DNA of 64,000 nucleotides. It comes from Silurus meridionalis. Its lineage: Eukaryota > Chordata > Actinopteri > Siluriformes > Siluridae. The notes beneath the pieces were generated by a model, which saw nothing but the letters and a program-made list of their open reading frames with translations, had not been told where the DNA came from and did not search any database. Position numbers and translations under genes: made by a program. The stretch spans positions 12,959,463-13,023,462 of the forward strand of contig NC_060887.1 in the NCBI RefSeq assembly GCF_014805685.1. Reading direction: 5' to 3'. Position 1 is the first letter of the stretch; each line of letters opens with the position of its first letter. Of this stretch, positions 10,445 to 22,498 are shown in pieces.

Positions 10445-11505
10445 ACTCAACGGCCACTTCATTAGGAACACCTAGGATTTTGCTGACCAATGTATAAACT
10501 CATGCAAATACAGCCATGCAGTCATATATGTCAGTCATCGGAATTAGGGGAAATGTCAGGTCTGTCACTTTGACAATGGTATGGTTGTATGGCTAAAATA
10601 CCTTGTTGATGACAGAGATCAGAAGAGAATAAAAGATCAATTCTAGCTGACAGGATAGCAACTTAAATAATAACTCTTTACAACCATGATGAGTTGAAAG
10701 ACACTTCAAAATGCATGCAAAACCATAAGGTGTATTAGCTACAACAGGAGGAGACCACGTCACGTTCAGAAGAGAATGAAAAGATCACTTTGAGATGATG
10801 AGCTGACAGGAAGGCAACTTAAATAACCACTCTTTACAGCCATGATGAACTGAAAAGCACCTCAAAAATGCACAACAAGCTGTAAGGTAGATAAGCTACA
10901 ACAGGAGGGGACCATTTTCAGCTTCCTCTTTTGTCAGCCGAGAACCAAAAGCTGAAGCTGCAGTAAGCAAAAGCTCACAGGTCTGATGAATCTCTGCTGA
11001 GACTCTCGGATGGGAGAAACAGAATTTGGCACCAGTATAAATTCATAGCCCCAAAAACCAGTTCTGTTTGCTTTGTCTCAATAGTCAAGGCTGGTGGAGG
11101 TGGTGCAATGCTGTGGGAAATGTTTTTTTGGGTCAGTTAAATAACTGAATAAGCATCTTTTGGATACTGCAGCCTATCTGAGTATTGTTGCTGATCACCT
11201 GGACACTTTATGCTCACAAATTACCATTAAACAATGGCTATTCCCAGCACAGTAATTCATCATTTCACAAAGCACATCATCTCAAACTGGGTCCATGAAC
11301 ATAGCACTTGGGTTTAGTGTACTGTACTTAAATGGTCTCCCAAGTCGCTAACTCTGTATCCAGTAGCGCTCCTTGGGGATGCAGCAGAACAGGAGATTCA
11401 CATCATGAATGTGCAGCCGACAAATCTACAGCAAGTCTGTAATGCCAGTATGTCATGTCCTAACCGGTATTATGATGCTGTATGGTGACTGCAGTGTCTA
11501 GAATC
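10445..11505 (+). mobile_element. Decayed Tc1-like transposon between pex5 and clstn3
   Basis: It starts with GGCCACTTCATTAGGAACAC, the terminal sequence of a widespread fish Tc1 family. It carries transposase remnants in plus orientation at about 10960-11460 (GGTGGAGGTGG..., CATCATCTCAAACTGG, CAGCCGACAAATCTACAGCA). Reading frames are broken throughout. A local duplication of 'gataactcttta/ccactctttacagccatgatga' is visible at about 10650-10910. The right terminal repeat is not clean. Confidence 0.8.
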
Positions 11506-11654
11506 TTAAATTCATCACCAAAACCTCTCTGATGTCATCCGAATGTTTTTTATTATGAACTTTTCAACATAATGTCCTTGTCAGATGATAATCCGTGTTA
11601 CTGCATTAATAATAAATACAGTTAATAATAATGCAAATTCGATCCATTCGTCAT

Positions 11655-12881
11655 ATCACATTGAAAAACAACAGGCTTTTATTAAGAGACAGAATTTGCA
11701 CTGTACACTGACACAGACAGAAGAGTAAACACACAGGAGATAATGTGAGCACAAAGTGGGGGGGTGGGGGGTTGGGATAGAAGAGTTGCAAAACAAAAAG
11801 CAGCAACAGAATTAAAGACTGTAATACAGCTCTTTAAGGTGACAGTGGAAAGGACCAGATGAGAGGAACATGAATTGACCCATTATGTGCCTTCTTGCTT
11901 TGCTGAGATTCAAACGTTAACCGATTTTAATTTACACAACGCGACGCACAAATAAATAAACACTCAGCAAGTCAACCATGATCGTTATTATTACTAATAC
12001 TATTATTATTATCATCACTATATACTGTCATATTTGTAGTCATTATAGACATAAATAGAAATAGAAAACTACAGCTAGCCCTAAGACATAATATGAATCA
12101 GAACAATGGAATTAACATAAAAAAAGATAATAATAATAATAGTAGTCATTTGTATTTCTATACATTTAAATACAATCGAAACTGCCCAGGATGAGCATGG
12201 TGTAGTGCTGTAACACAGACGTACAACATGAGTGTTGTTTTGAGAGAACTCGTTCTTTGCGATTGCTGAGAAAAAAGGACTGCTTAACCTTCATAAGGCT
12301 TATATGAACATCCACACACTCATTCTCTAAAACAGTGTACTGTATTTGTACAGGAATGTTTTGAGAATCGAAAGAAAAGATTTACTCCGTGAATTCGACT
12401 GTACATTATGTGAACGAGAGCCTCACGGTGGCTGCGATGCTGTAAAAATATCATTAACGTGTCCTTAACTTCACTTGCTCGACTGTAAGTGAATGATTTC
12501 GACAGTTATGAAAATCGCAGAGCTTACATTCGTCTGTAATAATACCCGGTGCTTTATACAGTGCAGTGATCACATTCACTGAAAGGTTATTACATCATTG
12601 TGCCATACATACAAAGAGTCTGAAGTGAAATGTGGACTAAGCACTGGACACTGGAGTGAGATGCTATGCAAATGCATTGCTCGAATGTGTGGGTGTGGTT
12701 AAGCATGTACTGTATATGTGTGTGTACGTGTGAGCATACATTCCAGAGACAATGCATTCACAAAGGCTGATACAGATACATTTATGCTGTGTGAATAAGT
12801 GTGTGGTTCTTATGTTGCACGTGTGTGGGGGCTTCATTGTGGTTTTAAGATTTTGTGAGTGCGGCTGTTTCTCTGCTTGAC
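11655..12881 (-). other. clstn3: clstn3 3'UTR with poly(A) signal
   Basis: About 1.2 kb without coding potential on the minus strand. A canonical AATAAA on the minus strand lies at 11678-11683, which predicts cleavage near 11655-11665. It contains AT-rich runs (about 11980-12170) and a short GT-rich stretch (about 12690-12740). Confidence 0.65.
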
Positions 12882-13031
12882 TCAGTAGCGACGGGGGACA
12901 GAATCTCTTCCCTCTTTCTTAATGATGATTCGCTGGTCGTCGGCTGAGTCGTCGGGCGACTCGGCCACTTCCTCTTCGTCATCGCCTTCGCCCTCTGTAT
13001 CTGCAGCAATGCCCATGCGGTTCTCATAGGT
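12882..13031 (-). CDS. clstn3: clstn3 terminal coding exon 18
   Basis: Acceptor AAACACTCAG. 49 codons (TYENRMGIAADTEGEGDDEE ... DSVPRRY) and stop TGA at 12882-12884. Very acidic middle, basic end. Confidence 0.96.
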   Translation of the reverse strand, partial: TYENRMGIAADTEGEGDDEEEVAESPDDSADDQRIIIKKEGRDSVPRRY

Positions 13032-15101
13032 CTGAGTGTTTAAGAAAGAAAAAGTCATGCTCTGATTACACACCAGGCCAGTTTATGTACTTGGTCGATG
13101 CAAAGCGCAATCTTTGCCGCACTCACCTCCATGGGGTTGACGATAATGGTAAGGGCCGAGTCATCCCATTGGTTGCTGCTCTCTTTACCAGCTCCTCTGG
13201 CTCCCTCTCCACGGCGATGGATGGAGCGGATACGGAATACGCCAAGGATTACCATGACAACCAGGAAGCCCACGCACACCATGATGATGACTGTGGCAGC
13301 CCCAGGAATCACTGCAGAGTAAAAAATTGGGAAATTTTTAGCGAGGGTGCAGTGTGGGCACTAGTGCGTGACTGTGGCGCACTGCAGTGCGTGTTTAGTA
13401 GGTGATTTTGATGAGTCACTGTGTACCAGAGTTGCGGTGTGGGTTTGGCAGTGTGTGTCCGCTGAGCTCTCCTGTGTGATGAGACGGATGGAGAAACTGC
13501 TGCTGGGAGGCCAAGAGGTGTGATGGGTGATACAGACTGTCCAGAGAGTGCAGGAAATTGACCTAGGATAAATACAAAACGGAAGAATCGGATGAAACGG
13601 ATGATTTCAATCGGATGTGTCAATGCGAACCGAAACAAATGATGCTTATTAATAATATTTTAAATGTTGTTGTTTTTTTCATACCTCCAGTGTAAGCTCG
13701 TTACTCGTGTACCGTCCGTTCATTTCTGAACATGACAGCCTGAATCTCCTCTCGAAGCGGGCGGAGCCTTTTGCTAATCGATAACGAACAGAACGCAGGA
13801 TGTCCTCGTACACTGAAATTGACTCCGCCCCTGGATTTAAAAAAGATAAAGTAAAGTAGAAGGTGCAGTTTATAAAGACTGAATGTATTTACAAACCCAA
13901 AGTAATTACATATCAATAACACTTCAGAAAATCTGACTTGTAATGGTAATTACATTTCATGCATAAACCTATCAAAACAATTTAAGAGAATATTAAAAGG
14001 TGTTGAAAATGACAGAAACTGTATATAAGGAAATCACCAGTGATGGCGATATATGCCGTTGTGTTGATGATGTCCAGTCCTTTCTCTTTCAGTGCCTCCA
14101 TGTCAACCAGAAGCTCCTCTTTCTCTGGGTTTAGCTCCTCCCCCAACGGCTGGACCTCACATCCATCCAAAGTATGCGCCACTGCGTCTGACATGAGAGC
14201 TGATCAAGATGCACAAAAAAAAAAAAAAAAGAGTAGCATATGTATAATACGCTAAAACCACAAGAAATAAAGCTTTTCCACATATCGACTGAAATGTCTG
14301 CAATAGCCACAGGGGAAACAGACAGACAGATAGCAAAGAGGATAAAGGGTATAGAGCAGTTTATCCCTCTTGTCATGTTCCCCCCTACAATGAGCACGTA
14401 GGATTAGTCACATTATAGTGACTCACTGGTGGGTTTTGTGACCTATTGCGTTTATAGTAGTGCAGTGAAAGTGTGTAGGTTTTGGTGGAAAATTTTGTGT
14501 TCTCTCACCCCCTCCATCCATGTCCTGTGCGGCAGTGTTCACGGAGTGAGAGAGGGAACAGACGATGCGGAGTTCAGGAAACAGAGGCACACCATGTGCA
14601 GCTTCAAACTCTGGGGCGGGGCGAGCCAGATGCGGTCCGACACCAGAGAGAGAGATCTGAGGAGCGTCAGGCTGAAGCACCACCAGATATCCTTCCAACT
14701 GCCGCAGGGAGAGACAGCTTTCCTCACTAAAGCACCTGTGCAGAAAGGATGTGAGGGGGTGCATTGATGTAGATGAAATAAATACTATTTTATAGAGTAA
14801 GTCAATCCTAAACACAAATACTTAGTTTATTGCCACCCCAATTCTGAATGCAATTAAATAAACCAGAACCAGAGGTATTTGATCAGTCATATCTGTGTGA
14901 AATATTATTACACGAATCAGGTACAATATTATGTGCAATATTACCCGCAATTTACGTGCAATACTACCTTAAAATATGACTTGAAAAGCGTACTTTAGTT
15001 TTTTTCCTATTTGTATTGTTACATTGTACTGTATATATACATTGGTATTGTAGTATATGTATATTATTTTTCAGATATTTGCATTTATTTTTATTTCTTT
15101 G

Positions 15102-15142
<41 letters not shown>

Positions 15143-17605
15143 TATTTTTATTTCTGTTTTTATTTTTTTAGTATATTCTTCTTTTTTTTTTATATATATT
15201 TGCATCTATTTTTATTTCTTTGTCTTGCTGCTGTAACATAGAAATTTCCCCACTGTGGGACGAATAAAGGTTTATCTTATCTTATCTTATCTTATCTTAT
15301 CTTATATGCATGCATTACATAAATAAATCAAATAACAAATAAATCGTAATAAACAGAACTATTTAAAAATATATTTAACTTGCAAAATAAATAAAGGAAA
15401 TTTTAAGAGAAAGAAAGTTGCAGAGCCACCGGTTCTCCTGGTGAACATGTCTGCCAAGATTTGTATCAGTGTGTATCAGTGCCTGTTTGGCAACTTCACT
15501 GTCAAATACAGTGGATCGTTACAGGCAAAGTGTATGGAGAATTTAAAATGCTTTTGCTAAGTTTTGTCCAGGTTGCTTTGAAGATGATGTTTGCCAACTT
15601 TGTTGGAGATTGGAAATAATTCATAGGGAAAGTCATTATAGGAAAAATAACTGATGTTTTAATTTTTATAATGCTTGAATTATGCGCTCAAAGTAAATCC
15701 AGAGATGCCTGGATTGACTATTTTGGATACGGGTTTAAAAATCTTTAGTAGAGGTAGACCGATTTATCATTTATGATGATTAATCGCCACTGATAGTGGA
15801 TTGCTGGAACAATCGTCTATCTGCAAAAAACATTACAGATAGTTTTTCCTGGTTGCTGGAGCAGCTGAAAAGATCCGCTGTCATTATGCAGTACAACAGT
15901 GGCCTCTAGAGGCGAATCACTGATGCAACGTGCTGTTGGTTGAAGTGTCTTTTTTATTCATTCTCGATGTAACTTTTAGCAATAGTTGGAATAGTTAGGT
16001 AGAATAGCAGTAGTTTGCCTTCGCATCTTTGGTGTTTGGCCCCTTAATAACAATACTAAGTACAGTATCCAGTGCAGGAACTAGCAATGCAATTAATTGT
16101 AAAACATTTACTGCAAGATTGAGCTGGCCTGGTTAATGACAGAAATTACCAGCTGAAAGAAGTTGTTTCTGTAATTTCCAGTTTTTTGTTAACAGGGAAT
16201 GCAAACACTTTCCTGTTGGTAGTTTTCATAACAGGTAATTAGCATTGGGGGACATGACAATTGGCAATTTTCCTGCCCGCATCTGTGTCTTGGCGATGTA
16301 CAGGTCTCCAAGTGGTGACAGACTGCAGCCGGTGATTTTTTTCAGTAACAGTGATAATGCATCGCAGCTTCCTCTTTTCTCTGGAGGAGGCTGCGCCAGA
16401 CCTGATAGTGATGGCAGACGGTTTATAGTGGCAGTACTGAATTGCACCAATATAGTCAGGGGGGTACTTTGGAACTTTGCCAACTGCTGTAGAAAACAAA
16501 ATCTTTGCTGAGCTTTTGGGTTGGTGGATGATGTATGCATTTCCTGTGTGACCGTAGTCCACAGAAACATGAACAAAGTGACAGTGCTCACTGATGAATT
16601 ATTAAGTTGATGTGACTCTCTGTGGTTTTGAAATGGTTGAGTTCAAGGTTGCTCTGGATGCACACAAAAGGCTTGTTGTTGAACTTCCTGGTGTTACTTT
16701 GACTTATCAATTATGATGATGTGACCAAATCAGAGTAATACCATGAACAACTGCAATACTGTATACACAGTCACACTTACCACTATTGCAATGAAACAAT
16801 TACATATATAATGACCTATGATTATAATCTGTCAATTTCCTTTATATATATACATATATAAGACACATAAGAAAGTCAAGGTCACATTAACTGTCTGTCA
16901 CACTTATTCATCTTGATTTGCAATCTGGGTTTTTTTCTACACTCTGCATCTAGCGGCTAGAAATAATTGTGTAACGTACTAATGCATTGTATTTTATAAT
17001 GCACATTGGCTAAAATCACTGTCCATCTTATTGAAAAACTTGCAAAAAATTTCTATGATACAAAACAAAGTGAACCCCCGATAATCCGGAACTCATGGCT
17101 CGAAAAATTCACGGGTTCTCATTTGGAATCTAACTAACAGCAAGTTGTGGATTTTGTTAAAATTCGCAAGAATCCGCAGCAACACCGAATGTTCAGGAAC
17201 TTTAGGAATAAGATTTTTCATGTGTTTGTTCAGATACTGTACACTATTATGTTTATAAATTGACAATGTCTAGATGAATTCACTAAGGTACCATAGGGGC
17301 TGCATCCAAAATTCGCAACTTTTCGGAACTCGCGGTGGTCTTAGAACGTATCCCACGCAAGTTCTGGGAGACCACTGTACAAGAAAGTCCAAAATGGCAA
17401 AGTATATGGTTTTTAATGGGCTTACCAACAAATATTTGGTCAGGAAATATACAGGAATGCACTCCTGAGACTCTCCGGTGTCACTATTTGCTCATTAATC
17501 AACTGTTTGATGAACAGCAAGACACAGGCAAAATCACTTCTATAGGCTTCTTGTACACAAAGATAAAATCATTACAATGATTCCAATGTTCTCTAAAAAA
17601 ATATT

Positions 17606-17658
<53 letters not shown>

Positions 17659-20600
17659 CAAAAAAAAACATATGTCTGCAAGGTCAAAGCTGTCCAAAAA
17701 TATATTCTTCAAAGATGAGTCATTATCTGGTTCTGTGGCACAACTGATTCTCCTTATAAAGGGCCTGATAATTAACTCATAAATGGAAGTAGGATTGAGC
17801 AGGGAAAGAGCTATAGTACTTATTTCATCCTTGCTCATTTCCAGACCAATGGTTTGTTGTTAAGTCCATTTAAAAGCTTCATATTTTACTACTTTGTACT
17901 TTTTTCCCATAATGACTAAGGCAAATAATGAAATAAAAGCAGTGCATAAGAATACAGTGAAATAAATCATGGCTTTCACTGGTGTGACTCACAAGGTGAC
18001 AAGGTTTTTCTAATTCTATCATTAGGTCCTGCTCACACCGCGTATTAACATACGTCTCCGGCAATTGGATCACAAATCATAGTACAGGACATAGTACAGG
18101 TGTGAAAATCAAAATCCGATCATTCAATTCATATTCAAGGGGAATGCAGATGTCCGTGTGATGCAGTGTGACCGTGAAAGAGCCTTGATGTGTATCAGAC
18201 AGCAAGCAAGAACCACCTAATCGACTGCCTCATTGGTCTATCCAGAAAATACATAATGATTGCGAGACGGTGAATTCGATTAAGAGTGGTCACTGGAGAC
18301 AGGCTCATATTGCCAGGTGTAAATGGATATAAGTCTCGACGGTCCACCCGCGATCAGCTCACTTTAGATACAGGTTAATGTAAGGAGTGAACGGGCCCTA
18401 GCTAGAACCTTTCAGAACCACTCAATGTGTTTTTTTATTGGTTTTGTATAGCATGTCATTTTTCCTGTTTCTTTTTGGGGGTTTTTACACAGTGTGAGTT
18501 CATTGTTTTCACATTTCTCCATTGGTAAAAACTACTCCATTATATCTCCCTTCCTGGATGATTACTAAACCAGCGGCATTGTAAAGCCTACTTTAATGGA
18601 AAGCTCAAATAAGCCAAAAAATAAAATTAAAATGTGAGAAATACTTTCAAAGAATAAGCCTTGTATTAAAAAGAAATTCAATGAAAAGGTAAATATGTAT
18701 TCAGGAGGTTGTGTGGAGTGCATTTTAGAGTGTCCCTGACTCTAAAGAATATTATTACTGTTATATTATTATCATTTAACTCCATAGAAACAGGACTAGT
18801 GAAACTAGACTAGTTTAAGCAGCCTTTAAATGTTCTGCTTTCAACAAAATACACTATATGGGCAAAGGTATTCGGACACTTGACTGTTCCAGCCATGAAT
18901 TTGGATGCATTCAATTTTCCCTCCATGTAAACTAGGAGACACAAACCTGTTCCAGCATGACCATGCCCCTGTGCACAAACTCCATGTTAAACGCATTGGA
19001 GTGGAAGATCTTGAGTGACCTGCTATAGAGCTCTGACGTCAACCCTATTGAACACCTTTGGGAGGAATTGAACACTGACAGGCTGCACCCCAGGCCTCCA
19101 TCACCTCACCTACATTAGTACCTGACTTTACTAACACCCTTGTGTCTGAATGAGTGCAAACTTCCACAACTACACACCAAAATCTAGTGGAACATCTTCT
19201 CAGATATGTGGAGTTTATTTTAACAGTAAATCGGGTCTAGATGTTGAATGTTTAAAAAGCACATATGAATCTTATGGTCAGGTGTCCACAAACTGTTTTT
19301 GTATATACTGTATGTTAGAGTTATTGCAGTTACTCTGATAGATACGCACAAACTTGAATGTGTGTAGGTGTATTTACCTGAGGGATGTGCTAAGTTTGAG
19401 CGGGCGCACTCCAGGCGTGGCAAATCGCAGGGAGTTCCTGTAAGTCACCTGCTGAACTGCTCGGTTGAAGCTCTCGATGTCGTCCCCCTCCAACACCAGT
19501 GCTGACTGACTGGGGTTCACATGAACCTGAGGAAACAGAAGCATTGCCAATGTAGTGTAAAAGCAACACTGATTTGCCACTTCATATTTGGACTTAAAAG
19601 TGTAGTATATGGAGGAAGAAAGGCAAGGTGGTCATGTTTTTTTTATTTTTTATTATTATAATACCTTCATGCCAGAGCCAAGGCTCTCGAGATCTCCAAA
19701 ATCCAGCCCCTCCCTGCAGGCGTACAGACACTCCACCACACTGTGAGGTTCCACACTGCCTGGACGCACTGTCACACCTGACAACAAGCCACGATAGCCA
19801 CCTACAAACTTTCCTAAAGGTTATGAGGGGAAATAAAAAAAAATACATAGATATTTATTGTGTATTCATCAGATTCTAGGCCATATTTCAAAATTCATTC
19901 TTTTATATATATGAAAATTAACCCTTGGTAACAGGTTCAGCATTGCTAACAAAAAAAATTACCACAGTGGACAAAATGTTCACTTGCTGCCTAATATATC
20001 CCACTCACTAACAGGTACCAAGATTCAAAGAAGCAGTGAAGACCATTGGGAGAAAGGAACATTTGTCTCTAGAGTTACTGTATGAACAGAAGTACACAAT
20101 ATCTTAGCCGACCATCTTTCTCTGTGTGTGTTTGTGGCTCTAATGCGCTTGTTAATGTTAATGTTTTTGTTGGTTGTTGATTAAATAGTCTTGAAAACGT
20201 CAACACCTTAAGTCAAAAACAAATTGGTGGACAATAAAGTGTATTTCAATTTCAATGATAAAGAGATAATCATTGTTATTTACTCACTAGCCATAATGTT
20301 AATGTTCTGCCTGGTTGGTGTAAGACAAGTAGAAAAGAAAATAATAAATTAAGTTCAGTATTAACGAAGGACCAAGAATCTTATTCTATACCCTACTGTA
20401 TGGACAAGTTTGTGGACACATAAGTTCAATAGGGTTGAGGTCAGAGTTCTATAGCAGGCCACTCAAGATCTTCAACTATAACACTCCAACCCATGTAAAC
20501 CACATCTTCATGGAGCTATTTACAGGAGCATTGTCATGCTAGAACAGGTTTGTGTCTCTTAGCTCAAGTAAATATAATTCTATTGCTTTCAAAGGCAGTT

Positions 20601-20749
20601 GTGTCTCCAACTTTGTGATAACAGTATGGAGAAAATATAAATGTATGTATATACATACATATGTCTGTTAAATTGTTAAGAACATAGAGAAAGAGATGAC
20701 CTGTGCTGATCTCTAATTGCCCACAATGATTCTTTGAGGAACAGAAATG

Positions 20750-20791
<42 letters not shown>

Positions 20792-21281
20792 CACACACAC
20801 ACTTCTCTACACAAGAGATCATAACTCACTTGTGTCCTTGCCCTCTGGGATGCTGTTGTTAAGGATCTCTTTCTGCTTGTTCTCTGGCTCTGAAGAAAAT
20901 GAGAGAGATAGAGTAAGACAAGGGAAAGAGAGAAAGTTATAACAAAAAAAAAACTGAGGAAACTATTAGGAAATTACATATAGTAAATTCAGTCTATGAG
21001 CCACTGCACACAAGTGAGGCATCGGTGCTGATGGAGCTTATTAACACACATTGCAGCACAGAAAAAGAGAACAGCAGGAGGCTAAAAGCCTGGCTGGGTG
21101 TCTGTCTAGCAAACATTCGCTTACACACACACACACACCTGTTTTTCTAAATAATAAATCAATTGAATGGTTTTAATATCAGACACAAATGTACACAGTA
21201 ATTAAAGGGAAAAAAAAACATCAAGCTGTCGCCGAGCTGTTGCTCGAATGTTCCTAACAGGCTGTTTATTTCTGTTTAGCA

Positions 21282-21345
<64 letters not shown>

Positions 21346-22272
21346 GACAGACACACAATTGTGCACTATAGCAGTAGCTCTTGTATTGGTGGTGCAAAAA
21401 TCTAGACATATTCCCCAGTCCAATGATTTAGTTACCCCCAAACTCTACTAAACACAAATAAAAAAAACTGTAGCTGATGCAGCATAATACATAATGGAAT
21501 AAGTAACTAGTTATAATCATCTTGTTGTTCAATGTTCTAGGCACAAAATGTGGTTCTTTCCTCCCAATTCACATAACACAATAGGTTATATGTCAAGTGA
21601 CAGTGTGTAATAATCAGGGATCATATGACGACTTTGCACTCCATGTAATTTGACTTAGATTCAATAATCGATATCAGCATTTCTCCATTACGTTACATCA
21701 AACCTTAGATTTGCATAAGTCACACAAATTGTTGTGTGGTACCCCAAAGCAACTGAAAGGTTAAAGAAATACACACGTACCCCAACAGGCTCCGATTACC
21801 AGCCTCTGATGTGGTACCGGGTTAGGGATGGCTCCGTTGTCGTGAATGAGTGCAGGGTCGAACGTCACGCCGTCTACATAGAGTGTGACGGAGGGGAATT
21901 GCACACTTAAAGACAAGTGATGCCACTCGCTGTCACATACCTGCGGAGAAAAGAGGGCATCGGTGATCTTGTACATACCATGTCAGATTAATACGTACAC
22001 TGCCAACTATATAGTCTATAATCTGTAAACAACCACTTGTGTTAGTAAGCTAAAATTGATTCAAGAAATAAATACAAAACTATTATTTAAAATGATCCCT
22101 AATGATAATTCTTTTTAATATGTTTCAGAGGAGTTTTATTTGATTTACCTGTTCAAGCTTCCAGAGAAATTTTACTGGGCGTGCAGCGGAGACATCCGGC
22201 CAGTAAAAGAGAGACAGACGGCAGCCGTGCACAGACAGAGAGTAGTGTGAATAGGAGTCATCTGTTAATAAG

Positions 22273-22330
<58 letters not shown>

Positions 22331-22464
22331 TTGGTTACCCATCAATATCTGACTTTACACTTATTTCGTTTCATTCTATATTCAGCTCTGGACAATTTTC
22401 CTCCTAGCAGGTGACAGAAATCTGAAAAGGAAGAAGGCATCAGTTATACAGCAGCTGTACATAG

Positions 22465-22498
<34 letters not shown>

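Larger units (their letters stand above)
14736..19377. other. Large clstn3 intron 12: contents
   Basis: A 4.6-kb intron with no exon-like segments. From left it holds (TTA)n and (TTATC)n tracts with a retroelement tail, a stretch starting 'agaggtagaccgatttatc' near 15750 of the type seen at ends of fish DNA transposons, an unexplained open stretch at 16226-16591, a repeat shared with 49200, a (CA)n tract and a Tc1-derived copy. Confidence 0.6.

Noticed and set aside
13085..13405. 106-codon plus-strand frame
   Set aside because: Antisense of clstn3 exon 17 and its flanks.
14429..14767. 112-codon plus-strand frame
   Set aside because: Shadow of clstn3 exon 13 on the other strand.
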